The notes under the pieces: generated by a model | The model's database searches: none | What the model was told of the DNA's origin: nothing | Seen by the model: only the letters and a program-made list of their open reading frames with translations | Shown here: positions 16,625-25,738 of the stretch, piece after piece | Numbering within the stretch: position 1 is the first letter of the stretch | Layout: each line of letters opens with the position of its first letter | Program-made: the position numbers and the translations under genes | NCBI GenBank assembly: GCA_964491515.1 | Contig: CAZBGQ010000003.1 | Location: 30,616-94,615 of the forward strand | Length of the DNA stretch: 64,000 nt | From: CAZBGQ01 sp964491515 | GTDB lineage: Bacteria; Patescibacteriota; Gracilibacteria; UBA1369; UBA12473 | Direction: 5' to 3'

Positions 16625-17734
16625 ATGAAAGTCACATGTAGACAAAAAGATCTCGCCTTTGCGCTTCACTTAGTGAATCGTGCAGTGAGTCCAAATACGA
16701 CACTTCCCGTTTTGAATAATATTTTAATCAAAGCAGAAGGGAAGCATCTTTATTTTTCAGCCACCAACCTAGAAGTTGCAATGACTTATTTTATTGAGGT
16801 TGAGGTTTTCAACGAAGGAGCTATTACTATTCCTGCTAAGTTGATTACAAATTACGTCTCTCTTCTTAATGATGATGAAGTTGAAATTAAACTTGAAGAA
16901 GGGCTTAATTTATCAATTAAAACACCTAGTTCTCATACAAAAATTAAGGGAATTGATTATAATGAATTCCCTATTATTCCTGAGGTTGATAAGGGGACCG
17001 AGTTTTCGGTTGATTCTGATGTTTTTGAAACCGCGATCAATCAAACAGGTTTTGCGGCTTCAACTAATGTTTCGCGGCCAGTTTTAACTGGTTTGTTGTT
17101 TAAATTAGAAAAAGATTCATTATCAATGGTTGCTACAGATAGTTATCGATTATCTGAACGCATGGTTAGTTTGAAGGGAAACGTAACAGAAGCTGTTGAT
17201 TGTATTGTTCCTGCTAAAACTGTTATGGAGTTAGGTAAGATTTTGGGAGCTTTTGAGGATAAAGATGTGGCTTGTCAGGTAACTAAGAATCAGATTTTAT
17301 TTTCTGTAGGGAATTTGCGTATAATTTCTCGTTTAATTGATGGTAATTTCCCTGATTATAAAAAAATTATTCCCACTACTTCTAAAACTCACGTTAAAGT
17401 GAATATTCAGGAATTTGTATTAGCGGTTCGAAAAGTTAGCTTGTTTGTTCAAGAAACCAATAACAACGTTAAGATTAGTGTAACTAATAATGGGAAATTG
17501 ATTGTTTCAACAGATGAGACTCAAATTGGAGAGGGAACCGCTGAGGTTGATGTGGAAATTGAGGGAGAAAATAATAAAATTGCTTTAAATGCTCAGTATT
17601 TATTAGATGTATTGGGGCATATAAAGGGCGAGAAAATCGACTTAGAACTTGACAACAAGCTTTCTCCTGTTACGATTAGGCCAGTTAAAAAAGAGGTGAC
17701 TTTTACGCACATTATTATGCCTCTTAAGCTTTAG
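16625..17734 (+). CDS. dnaN: DNA polymerase III beta subunit (sliding clamp)
   Basis: Ring-shaped processivity clamp. It starts MKVTCRQKDLAFALHLVNRAV and shows the three-domain clamp pattern: TTLPVLNNILIKAEG in domain I, SRPVLTGLLFKLEKDSLSMVATDSYRLSE in domain II, and a C-terminus ending HIIMPLKL, close to the consensus MPMRL that contacts partner proteins. It is 369 residues with the chosen start. It lies after the origin-like spacer and 39 bases before mfd. Confidence 0.95.
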   Translation: MKVTCRQKDLAFALHLVNRAVSPNTTLPVLNNILIKAEGKHLYFSATNLEVAMTYFIEVEVFNEGAITIPAKLITNYVSLLNDDEVEIKLEEGLNLSIKTPSSHTKIKGIDYNEFPIIPEVDKGTEFSVDSDVFETAINQTGFAASTNVSRPVLTGLLFKLEKDSLSMVATDSYRLSERMVSLKGNVTEAVDCIVPAKTVMELGKILGAFEDKDVACQVTKNQILFSVGNLRIISRLIDGNFPDYKKIIPTTSKTHVKVNIQEFVLAVRKVSLFVQETNNNVKISVTNNGKLIVSTDETQIGEGTAEVDVEIEGENNKIALNAQYLLDVLGHIKGEKIDLELDNKLSPVTIRPVKKEVTFTHIIMPLKL

Positions 17735-17773
17735 TTTTGGGTTTGTCTTTTATTACATTTATTTAATTTTTGT

Positions 17774-20700
17774 TTGAAATTTCCGCATCCTCGTAACCAA
17801 GAGGTTCTCGATCTTTTTGGTGAGTATCGTTATGTAACACTTTCAGGCGGAGGAAATTTTTCCTCTAAAACGTTTGTTGTTTCTGATCTTATTGATCAAG
17901 ATACCGGCTTAAATAAGTTGGTATGGTTAGTGAATGATGCTTCTGAGCAAGAAGCAATGGTTAGGGCGTTAAAAGATTGGTTGGATTGGGATATCGAAGT
18001 AATGGATGCTGAAGGAGGGGAACGTGCAGTTATGAGGGGGTTAGCTTCTTTACTGGATCACCGCAAGGTTGCTTTGGTTCTTACTCATGCTCAATTTGTG
18101 AGTGATTTTCCTTCACTTAAGAAATTGAAAGAGTATGTAATGACATTTTCGGTAGGGGAGGAACTAACAGTGACTGATGTTTTTGAAGCTTTGATTGAAA
18201 TGGATTATGAAGTTTCCGAAGATCGTTACCTAGAACCTGGTCAATATTTAAGGCATGGTGATGTTTTGGATGTTTTCCCTATTAATTCGGAGGAGCCTTA
18301 TCGAATTGAGCTTGATTTTGAAAAAATCTCAGCAATCTATACGTATGACCAAGTTGATTATAAAAAAATAAAAGATCATAAAAAAGTCACCCTATATCCT
18401 TATAAAACATTTAAGGGTGAAGTAAAAATATGGGATTATTTAGGGAAAGATGCTTTGTTTATCGAAGATGAATTAGATTTAGCTGAAGATCTTTATAGGG
18501 AGGTGGATTTAATTGTAAAAGAGCGCCCCAATAACGTGGCGTATGTTTTGTTTACGTCTTTTTTAGAAGAGAATGAGTATCATACACATTTACATTTTCT
18601 TTCTGTTTTGAAGTATCAGAATAAGTTAGATTTTCTTGAAAACATGAGAGAAAAAATGATGGCAGAATGGCGTGTGTATTTATTCACAAAGAATACAAAA
18701 GAATTAAAGAAATTATTAGATAGTAGGAATTTATTGTATGTAACAGATCCTAAAAAATTAGAAGAGGGTCATCGCGGGATTGTGGTTTTTGATTTAGATA
18801 AGGAAGCGGCGTTCCCGCATGCTTTTCAGAATCCTCATTTGAAATTTTCCATAATCACAGATAGGGAGATTGCTGGTTTGAGAGACGATGCACATAGAGA
18901 TCCTGCACAGCATGCGGTGTTTTTGGATTTTCTAACAGGTTTGAAAATGGGAGATTATGTGGTTCATTCGGATCATGGAATTGCCCGGTTTAATGGTTTA
19001 GATAAACGAACTATTGATGAAATTACGCGTGAGTATTTGTGTTTAGGGTATGCCGAAAATGATAAACTTTTTGTCCCTATTGATCAGGCGGATAAGGTTA
19101 GTAAGTATGTGGGGGCGGCGGATAGTGTGCCGCGTTTAACCCGATTAGGTTCTTCTGAGTGGGTAACGATTACAAATCGAGTTAAAAAAGAAACTCAAAA
19201 AATTGCTAAAGAATTATTACAGTTATATGCGGAGCGCAAACAGGCAAAAGGACATCCTTTTAAGATAGATAATGATACTCAAGCTAAATTTGAAGAGGAA
19301 TTCCCATACGAAGAAACACCAGGTCAATTAACTGCTATTCGAGATGTAAAAAAGGATATGGAAATAGCCAAACCTATGGACCGTTTGGTGTGTGGGGATG
19401 TTGGGTTTGGAAAAACAGAGGTGGCTATGCGGGCTACTTTTAAGGCGGTTCAATCTGGTAAACAAGTGGCGGTGGTGGCTCCAATTACTATTTTGGTGGA
19501 TCAGCATTTTCAATCATTCACTAAGCGTATGGGTCATTTTAATGTAAGAGTGGAAATGTTAAGTCGCTTTAGAAGCCAAGCGGATCAGCGGAAAATTTTA
19601 GTTAAATTAGCGAAAGGAGAGATTGATGTTGTAATTGGGACTCATCGTTTGTTGCAGCCAGATATTAAATTTAAAGATCTTGGGTTAGTGATTGTTGATG
19701 AAGAACAGCGATTTGGAGTTAAGCAAAAAGAGAAATTCAAAGAATTGAGACGAGAGGTTGATATTTTGACACTCACAGCTACACCAATTCCTCGTACTCT
19801 CAATATTAGTTTGCATGGATTGCGTGATATTACGACAATTACCACTCCTCCCCCAGGACGATTGCCCGTGATTACGGAAGTGAGGCGATTTTCTTTTGGC
19901 TTGATTCGCGAAGCTATTAAGCGTGAGTTGGATAGGGGGGGGCAGGTTTATTTTTTGCACAATCGGGTCCAAACTATTGATGAAATGACAGAACGATTGC
20001 GTAAGTTAGTTCCAGAAGGGCGATTTATTTCTGCGCACGGGAAAATGGGTTCCGGCGATTTGGAGGAACGGATCCTGGCATTTAAGGATAAAAAATATGA
20101 TGTATTAGTAAGTTCAACAATTATTGAAAATGGAATTGATTTGGCGAATGCGAATACATTGATTGTGAATAAGGCCGAGAAGTTTGGATTGGCGCAGTTG
20201 TATCAATTGCGTGGACGTGTTGGGCGCGGAAAAGCTCAGGCTTACGCGTACTTCCTTTATCAGAGTCAGCGCTTACCTTTGGATGCTAAGAAGCGTTTAA
20301 GGGCAATTGTGGAAGCTTCAGAATTGGGGGCTGGTTTTCAAATTGCTATGAAGGATTTAGAGATTCGTGGAGCGGGGGATATTTTAGGCGCTAGTCAACA
20401 TGGAAGTTTGAATGTAGTTGGGGTGAGTCATTTTATTCGAATGTTGAATCAGACAGTCGAGAATTTGAAGGATGGTCGGGTTATGGAAGTTGACAGTAGT
20501 GTTCCTAAGGAGGTTTCTATTGAGATTCCTTTACCTGCGTTTATTCCGGATGATTATATTGTAAGTGCAAAAGATAAGATTGGTGTTTATCAACGATTGG
20601 CGGCTGCGGATACGTTTGATTATTTGAATGAGTTGCGCGCAGATTTGATTGAAGATTACGGCAGAATGCCTAAAGAGGTGGCGAATTTATTTCATGTGTT

Positions 20701-20980
20701 GGAAATGAAATTGCTTGCTGCAAAAGCAAACTTAACGAACGTGCGTGCTGAGAATATTCATGGGAAAGGGGAGCGCATGTTAGTGTTGTCTATGTCAAAT
20801 AAAGTTCGTCCGGAAAATATCTTGAATATGTTGGAATATAATAATAAGTGGTTGGTCAGCGGTGTTAAATTGAAGATTAGCTTTGAAGCATTAGGGGCTA
20901 ATTGGGTGGATATTTTAAAAGAAAGCTTAATTCGCTTGGGTAAAGCGATGAAAAATAAGCCCGGAGACATTGTTAAATAG
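17774..20980 (+). CDS. mfd: Transcription-repair coupling factor
   Basis: DNA translocase that removes stalled RNA polymerase and recruits UvrA. The order is: N-terminal UvrB-like region, RNA-polymerase-interaction (CarD-like) domain from about residue 390 (GDYVVHSDHGIARFNGL), then RecG-like helicase with Walker A GDVGFGKTEVAMR (about 540) and DEEQRFG (about 641), motif III LTATPIPRTL, motif VI QLRGRVGRG, and a C-terminal TRCF domain. It begins with TTG; 1068 residues is slightly shorter than E. coli Mfd (1148). No terminator is evident before the E1 RNA promoter. Confidence 0.95.
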   Translation: MKFPHPRNQEVLDLFGEYRYVTLSGGGNFSSKTFVVSDLIDQDTGLNKLVWLVNDASEQEAMVRALKDWLDWDIEVMDAEGGERAVMRGLASLLDHRKVALVLTHAQFVSDFPSLKKLKEYVMTFSVGEELTVTDVFEALIEMDYEVSEDRYLEPGQYLRHGDVLDVFPINSEEPYRIELDFEKISAIYTYDQVDYKKIKDHKKVTLYPYKTFKGEVKIWDYLGKDALFIEDELDLAEDLYREVDLIVKERPNNVAYVLFTSFLEENEYHTHLHFLSVLKYQNKLDFLENMREKMMAEWRVYLFTKNTKELKKLLDSRNLLYVTDPKKLEEGHRGIVVFDLDKEAAFPHAFQNPHLKFSIITDREIAGLRDDAHRDPAQHAVFLDFLTGLKMGDYVVHSDHGIARFNGLDKRTIDEITREYLCLGYAENDKLFVPIDQADKVSKYVGAADSVPRLTRLGSSEWVTITNRVKKETQKIAKELLQLYAERKQAKGHPFKIDNDTQAKFEEEFPYEETPGQLTAIRDVKKDMEIAKPMDRLVCGDVGFGKTEVAMRATFKAVQSGKQVAVVAPITILVDQHFQSFTKRMGHFNVRVEMLSRFRSQADQRKILVKLAKGEIDVVIGTHRLLQPDIKFKDLGLVIVDEEQRFGVKQKEKFKELRREVDILTLTATPIPRTLNISLHGLRDITTITTPPPGRLPVITEVRRFSFGLIREAIKRELDRGGQVYFLHNRVQTIDEMTERLRKLVPEGRFISAHGKMGSGDLEERILAFKDKKYDVLVSSTIIENGIDLANANTLIVNKAEKFGLAQLYQLRGRVGRGKAQAYAYFLYQSQRLPLDAKKRLRAIVEASELGAGFQIAMKDLEIRGAGDILGASQHGSLNVVGVSHFIRMLNQTVENLKDGRVMEVDSSVPKEVSIEIPLPAFIPDDYIVSAKDKIGVYQRLAAADTFDYLNELRADLIEDYGRMPKEVANLFHVLEMKLLAAKANLTNVRAENIHGKGERMLVLSMSNKVRPENILNMLEYNNKWLVSGVKLKISFEALGANWVDILKESLIRLGKAMKNKPGDIVK

Positions 20981-21014
20981 TTGGCTTATTAGTGGTAATA
21001 ATCGATGCTATGGG

Positions 21015-21043
21015 TTGACTTTTTAGTGGAATCTTCCTATATT
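21015..21043 (+). promoter_or_regulatory. Sigma70-type promoter of RNA locus E1
   Basis: TTGACT (21015-21020), a 17-base spacer and TATATT (21038-21043). The predicted start falls at 21049-21050, exactly the first base of the E1 5' hairpin. Confidence 0.85.
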
Positions 21044-21049
21044 GACTGT

Positions 21050-21511
21050 CCTGGGGATTGACCCAGGTTTCTTTCGGGGCTCGTAGAAGTAAATCTCTAT
21101 TAGTAGATGGTTTGGTTCTCGCTCCACTGAAATTTTACAACTGGATGATAGTACTAATGGCGTCGGACTTTGGTTTCTCTTTTTTAAAGGGTGATTGGAG
21201 CCCGACGCCACTGGAGCGTACGGGAGAAAGGGGTCCTTCACGTGATGAAGAATCTCCGGCCTCCTCCCGCCCGTCAGTCACGCGAGCCGAGAGCTCGAGG
21301 GCTGTATCGGCGAGTTGCGCAGCAGCTCGCCACTCCTCCCCGCGAGGTTCTCGCGGGCACCACCACGGCGCGCCGGCGCGCCGTCTGAGCCAGAATCCCG
21401 GGGTAACGATAATTGCTGACCTCGGGTGTGCTGAAGTGGCAAGGCGCGGGTGGGCCAGAGGGTCCGCCCGCGCCGCCCGGCGATTCCTTTTTCTGTGCTA
21501 TCATCCGGTTG
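21050..21511 (+). ncRNA. Large GC-rich structured RNA locus E1 (unidentified)
   Basis: No protein gene fits here. The transcript would open with hairpin CCTGGG-GATTGA-CCCAGG (21050-21067). A 17-bp helix, CAACTGGATGATAGTAC (21138-21154) with GTGCTATCATCCGGTTG (21495-21511, two G-U pairs), encloses the rest. Inside are TGGCGTCGG/CCGACGCCA (21158-21166, 21202-21210) and a very GC-rich series of hairpins, including CCCGCGAG-GTT-CTCGCGGG, ACGGCGCG-CCGG-CGCGCCGT and an 11-bp stem starting GGCGCGGG near 21443. The 5' ~190 bases are homologous to locus E2 at 50352. It lies just upstream of tmRNA. I do not recognise RNase P, SRP, 6S or group I/II intron cores. Confidence 0.75.
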
Positions 21512-21592
21512 ATCTTTTGTTCTGTTCATTGAAAATACATCTTTAATATAATCTTTTCTCTCGGATTACGATCGATTTTTGTTTTGAGTTCG

Positions 21593-21598
21593 TATATT
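21593..21598 (+). promoter_or_regulatory. Possible -10 element of tmRNA
   Basis: TATATT lies about 39 bases before the mature tmRNA 5' end, consistent with a precursor trimmed by RNase P. No good -35 box is seen. Confidence 0.4.
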
Positions 21599-21636
21599 CT
21601 ACGAGCCAACCGTGATGTTCGCGGAGCTCATATCTT

Positions 21637-22069
21637 GGGGATGTTTTGGCTTTGACAGGAAGATTCTCTGTTATGGTACTGCCTTCACGGGGTCGCGCTG
21701 TCCCCCGTTATATCCGTCCAGCGCAAACATACTTGCAAATTCTACTGATGAATCTGCTCGCCTTAAAAACTACTTAGCTGCTAAATTTGGTGCTTTTGCT
21801 CCATCTGCGGTTGCTGCTTAATTTTGACTGCGATCTAGGCTGCCCTTTGCGCGGCCACGCTTTCTCCGTTAGGTCTCATACCGGAATGAAGCGTCATTTA
21901 TGAGACTCGTGTGCATGATGTGGCGTTGCATTGTGTGAACTAAAACTTCAACCACCCGAAAAGAGCTTTTGGTCCGCTCTTTATTCTTTTCGGTATCAAA
22001 GCGGACTATGCTGGTAGACGTGCCTGGCAAGCTTCTTGGACGCGGGTTCGACTCCCGCCATCTCCACCA
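21637..22069 (+). ncRNA. ssrA: tmRNA (ssrA)
   Basis: Rescues stalled ribosomes together with SmpB (gene at 47515). The 5' end GGGGATGTTTTGGCTTTGAC pairs with the 3' end CATCTCC before ACCA, forming the acceptor stem; the T-arm is GCGGGTTCGACTCCCGC, and CCA is encoded. The tag frame runs from GCA at about 21723 (or the in-frame GCA at 21735) to TAA at about 21819-21821. It encodes a 32- or 28-residue tag that begins AN and ends SAVAA. The tag is long compared with the usual ~10 residues, though long tags are known. One-piece tmRNA, 433 nt. Confidence 0.95.
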
Positions 22070-22142
22070 AACGATTCGTGGGGGCATACCCCCCCCGGAC
22101 CCCTTATAGAATGAATTCTTTGAATTTGTTCTATTAATATTA

Positions 22143-22970
22143 TTACTCTACTATCTTCCGTGGCCCTGTTCCTAGGGTTGTTTTTTTGAATCCGCAGAAA
22201 TAGTAGTAATGATCGGAGTCTCGCCCATTTCGTTTTGGGCTGTGGGCGTCGAAGATTTCAGTTTGATTAAATAAGGCGCGTAATTTTCGGTATGAAATTT
22301 GAGATTCGAATGCAAGAGGGATTTCATTGTGTTTGTGAATGGTTTGGTAGTCGCTATGGTCTTCATACCATTGTTCGGCGACACCAATGAATCCTCCAGG
22401 TTTTGTTATGCGTTGTATTTCGGAGGCTGCGATTGGCTTGATAGAATCGTGAAAATTCTTAAAAGTAAAGCCACATAATGATAAATCTATCGCTCTATCC
22501 TTGATAGGAATATGAGCGGCTGAATCTACGATTCCTTTTGCAAGCCTTAGTTTGGTTGAAATTTTGTTTTTGTAGCTTTTATCAATGAGTATGTCTGGAA
22601 ATTCAAAATCTCGTCGTTGTGTTCGCTCGATTACTCGTTCGGAGACATCAAGGAGTATGAGCTTAACTTTGTCTAACAAGCCGGCGTGTGCGAACTCCTG
22701 AAGCACTAGGAGGCTAGTTAGTGCACCAATGGCTGGTCCGACATCAAGTATTTTTATTTGAGGAAGTTGTTCAAGTCTCGGTTTTTGGTTTTGGAGATAA
22801 AACCGAACGCCTCGTGTAATACCTAAATTTCCTTGGATGACAAAATTGTCCATTAGGAGTTTTTCTTGGATGTAATCTCTTAATCCTCCGTATCGAATTA
22901 TTGAAGCGGTTACAAAGTCTTCGGCAGACTTTGCGGTGGCATTTGAGTTTTTGTGTAATTGGTTTGACAC
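22143..22970 (-). CDS. Class I SAM-dependent methyltransferase
   Basis: 275 residues with a Rossmann methyltransferase core: motif I ILDVGPAIGALTSLL, an acidic residue at the end of strand 2 (LILLDVSERVIERT), motif PIKDRAIDLSLCGFTFKNF (motif IV/post-IV) and ITKPGGFIGVAEQW. The substrate is unknown. It is transcribed away from the TrmB-type regulator gene, with a 122-base divergent spacer between them. Confidence 0.8.
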   Translation of the reverse strand: MSNQLHKNSNATAKSAEDFVTASIIRYGGLRDYIQEKLLMDNFVIQGNLGITRGVRFYLQNQKPRLEQLPQIKILDVGPAIGALTSLLVLQEFAHAGLLDKVKLILLDVSERVIERTQRRDFEFPDILIDKSYKNKISTKLRLAKGIVDSAAHIPIKDRAIDLSLCGFTFKNFHDSIKPIAASEIQRITKPGGFIGVAEQWYEDHSDYQTIHKHNEIPLAFESQISYRKLRALFNQTEIFDAHSPKRNGRDSDHYYYFCGFKKTTLGTGPRKIVE

Positions 22971-23092
22971 AGTTTGTGGTTTTAGTGTAGAGTTGCTTTG
23001 TTCTTGTTTTTACTTTTCTTGTACCATTTTTCTTGATTTTGTCTGCTGTTTGGTGTCAGAATAATAGATTTTTTACACTTTAATGTCAATCC

Positions 23093-23860
23093 ATGCTGAA
23101 CTATCTTGTTCGTTTCGGTCTCCCTGAAAAGGAGGCACGTGTGTACCTTGCTTTATTAGAGTTAGGTCCGTCATCGGTGAGTGAGACAGCTAAGCGGGCT
23201 AAGGTCTCGCGTACAAATACGTACCATATTCTTAATTCGTTGTTGGCACAGGGATTGGTGAATTCGCATGAGAAAACATCTAAAGTTATTTTTTCTGCGG
23301 AAGGACCTGATCGTATGTTGCAGATTTTGAAAACTCGTGCGGAAGAGGCGCAGCAAATTTATGCGGAGGCTCAAGAGGCCATGCCGGAATTTAAGTCTGT
23401 TTATAAAAAGAAAGATGGTAAGTTGAAAGTTAAATTTTATGAAGGCGTGGAAGGAATTATTAGTGCATATGAAGATACACTTTCTGCAAAAACGGATATT
23501 TGGGGATATGCCTCAGTTGAGAATCAGCATTCATTTTTCCCGGGATATTTCCCTTCTTATTACACACGTCGCACGAAAAATGGGATTTCTGTGAAATGTT
23601 TCTTGGCGGACAGTGAAGAGTCTCGTCGTATTCAATCATTGGATAAGGCGCATCTAAGAAAGACCTATCTTGTGCCTGAAAAGTTTGCAATTTCTCCTGA
23701 GATTAATATTTATGACAATAAGGTTGCCGTGCTTTCTCTTAAGGAAAAATTTGGGGCAATTATTGAAAGTAAAGCGGTGGCTGATGCGTTTCGAAAAATG
23801 TTTGAGCTTGCGATGGAGCGAGCGCAACAATACGATGAGGAGATTAAAAAAGATTTTTAG
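23093..23860 (+). CDS. TrmB-family transcriptional regulator
   Basis: 255 residues. The N-terminal winged helix-turn-helix (FGLPEKEARVYLALLELGPSSVSETAKRAKVSR, then TNTYHILNSLLAQGLV) is the TrmB DNA-binding domain. The C-terminal half resembles the PLD-like/helical domain seen in CPR and archaeal TrmB proteins (VKFYEGVEGIISAYEDTL). Family members sense sugars or other small ligands. It lies divergent to a methyltransferase, which may be its target. Not to be confused with the tRNA methyltransferase TrmB at 47966. Confidence 0.85.
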   Translation: MLNYLVRFGLPEKEARVYLALLELGPSSVSETAKRAKVSRTNTYHILNSLLAQGLVNSHEKTSKVIFSAEGPDRMLQILKTRAEEAQQIYAEAQEAMPEFKSVYKKKDGKLKVKFYEGVEGIISAYEDTLSAKTDIWGYASVENQHSFFPGYFPSYYTRRTKNGISVKCFLADSEESRRIQSLDKAHLRKTYLVPEKFAISPEINIYDNKVAVLSLKEKFGAIIESKAVADAFRKMFELAMERAQQYDEEIKKDF

Positions 23861-23871
23861 GGGCCTGAGTT

Positions 23872-24432
23872 TTATACTCGCTCGCAGTATTCTCCGGTTT
23901 CAGTGTTGATCCGAATGGTGTCATCTACATTGATGAAAATAGGTGCAGCAATAATGATGCCTGTTTCGAGGGTGATAGGTTTTGTTACTTTTCCTTGAGC
24001 GGTGTCCCCTTTTACTGATGGTTGGGCTTCGGTGACTTTTAGGTTAACTTTTGGAGGAAGTTGAATGTTGATAGGTTTGTCGTTGAAGTTTTGAATGTCT
24101 ACGTCTGATCCTTCGAGAAGGTATCCGATTTGATCGCCTAGATCTTCTGGAGAAAACGTGAACTGTTCGTAGGTGGCGCCATCCATGAAAAAATATTCGT
24201 CCCCTTGTGAGTAGAGGTATTGTGCTTTTGAATAAGTGATTTCTGCTGGTTCGATTTTGTCGCTTCCTTGAAAAGTCATGGGAAGTGATTTTCCGGAAAT
24301 GAGGTTTTTTACTGTTGTTTTCATGACTCCACTTCCTCGTGCTTGCTTGGAAAATTGTGATTTAGTTACAATGAATGGTTCGCCGTTGACTTGAATTGCG
24401 GTTCCGATTTTGAGTTGAGCTATGGAGTACAT
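23872..24432 (-). CDS. efp: Elongation factor P
   Basis: Relieves ribosomes stalled at polyproline. The three-domain layout is complete in 186 residues, and the C-terminus LETGIIIAAPIFINVDDTIRINTETGEYCER is highly characteristic. The domain-I tip loop reads SKQARGSG, giving Arg32 where many EF-P proteins carry the Lys modified by EpmA. Arg32 is the residue rhamnosylated by EarP in other bacteria, but no earP-like gene is in the window. It is convergent with the TrmB-type regulator. Confidence 0.95.
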   Translation of the reverse strand: MYSIAQLKIGTAIQVNGEPFIVTKSQFSKQARGSGVMKTTVKNLISGKSLPMTFQGSDKIEPAEITYSKAQYLYSQGDEYFFMDGATYEQFTFSPEDLGDQIGYLLEGSDVDIQNFNDKPINIQLPPKVNLKVTEAQPSVKGDTAQGKVTKPITLETGIIIAAPIFINVDDTIRINTETGEYCERV

Positions 24433-24487
24433 AGTTAGGGGTTAGCGGGTAGCTGATAGAGGGTAGTGTAATCATGAGTATCATAAG

Positions 24488-25723
24488 CTAGGAGGAGGAG
24501 GTTCGTCTAGGTTTGAGTATGAGGCCTAATGTGATGTAAACAAAAATAAGGAGAGGAGTGAAAAGGAGGCTGTTTACAAATATGGAATGAATGAGGAGTG
24601 CAATAATCCCGGCAAAAAATCCTATTGCGAGACTGTTGGATCTGCTTACCCAGAGTATAGTCCCTAGGAGCCATAGATAGGCTAGGAATCCTAATATGCC
24701 GGTGGTGGCCCATATGGTTAAGAGCGTGGAGTCTGATCCAGTGGCTGAATGTTTTTTTAAATCATCGAGAAAGCCGTAGCGATTTTGAGCGTAGGCATAG
24801 GTGTTGAATCCAATTCCGAGAATGGGTTTGTCTTCGATTATGGTCCAGGCGCCATCCCATGAATCTAGGCGTAGTCGAGCGGTGGCGTCGGGGAGTTCGG
24901 CGCCGATTCCAACAAGAGATTGTGCGGTGTAATACAAATTAATGACACGTTCTTGGGCGCGGGCGGAGATGGAGACAAGGAGTATTGAAGCAATAATTAT
25001 TCCGATTAAAAGTTGTCGTGATCTCATCAATCCTATTATTCCCATTCCTCCTAAAAAGGCGAGGTAGGCGCTACGTGAGTAGGTAATCAATAATGCATAG
25101 AGCATGAGCGCGCCGCTTATGATGAACCATTTTTTGTGGCGCTTGGTTATTTTTTTATCAAGGATGAGTGCGGTTATGATGCTTAAGGAAAAGGCAAATA
25201 GTCCGCCAATGAAGTTAGGATCAAACCAAGTAGAAAGTAGTCGTCCTTGGTGTGGGTCCCATCCAAGAATTTCGAAGGAGCCGAAGTCTGGTTTTATTTT
25301 TAGTTGAATGAAGCCGGCTAAGGCCAAGAGTGTTGCACTTACAATGAGGGCATTTAAGATGATGCGATGATATTTAGGAGTTTTTGCGAGGTCGAGTGCG
25401 ATGAATGTGAGCAGGAAATATTCGATAAAGCGAACGAGATAGAGTCCACTGATGATGGTTTCTTTGGTGGTGATTTCTCGGGATCCATTCAAAAGAGAAA
25501 TAGCTGCAATAACTGAGAAGGTTAAAAATGGGGCCCATAAAATTGATTTGGGCCAGGATCGCTCAATGAGGGTTTTATATAGTAGCCAGGTTCCACCTAG
25601 TGCGGCCACGATTATGTCGTTGGGCAGTAGTCCATTTCCAGGGCCAATGTGTAAGCGTGCTAGTTCTCCGAGCACCGCGAACCCGAGTGTTGTTAGAAGT
25701 CCAATGAGGAAGAGTTTTTTCAT
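24488..25723 (-). CDS. O-antigen ligase/polymerase-like membrane protein
   Basis: 411 residues with about 10-12 transmembrane segments and a large periplasmic loop carrying the Wzy_C/WaaL-type pattern RLRLDSWDGAWTIIEDKPILGIGFNTYAYAQN split over the loop. Such proteins polymerise or ligate surface polysaccharide or glycosylate proteins. A lipopolysaccharide role is unlikely in CPR bacteria, so a general surface-glycan polymerase or pilin glycosylation role is as plausible. It lies 55 bases upstream of efp on the same strand. Confidence 0.75.
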   Translation of the reverse strand: MKKLFLIGLLTTLGFAVLGELARLHIGPGNGLLPNDIIVAALGGTWLLYKTLIERSWPKSILWAPFLTFSVIAAISLLNGSREITTKETIISGLYLVRFIEYFLLTFIALDLAKTPKYHRIILNALIVSATLLALAGFIQLKIKPDFGSFEILGWDPHQGRLLSTWFDPNFIGGLFAFSLSIITALILDKKITKRHKKWFIISGALMLYALLITYSRSAYLAFLGGMGIIGLMRSRQLLIGIIIASILLVSISARAQERVINLYYTAQSLVGIGAELPDATARLRLDSWDGAWTIIEDKPILGIGFNTYAYAQNRYGFLDDLKKHSATGSDSTLLTIWATTGILGFLAYLWLLGTILWVSRSNSLAIGFFAGIIALLIHSIFVNSLLFTPLLIFVYITLGLILKPRRTSSS

Positions 25724-25725
25724 GA

Positions 25726-25731
25726 TACAAT
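25726..25731 (+). promoter_or_regulatory. -10 element of rdgB (leaderless)
   Basis: TACAAT ends seven bases before the ATG at 25739, favouring that codon over the ATG at 25733. Confidence 0.55.
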
Positions 25732-25738
25732 CATGGCA

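Noticed and set aside
21058..21546. ORFs of 65-162 codons on both strands over E1
   Set aside because: Low-complexity Arg/Ala/Gly/Pro products from GC-rich hairpins; they overlap the structured RNA and have no family or ribosome site.
22080..22112. GGGGGCATACCCCC hairpin after tmRNA as a terminator
   Set aside because: The stem is strong but no T run follows on either strand, so I did not call it.
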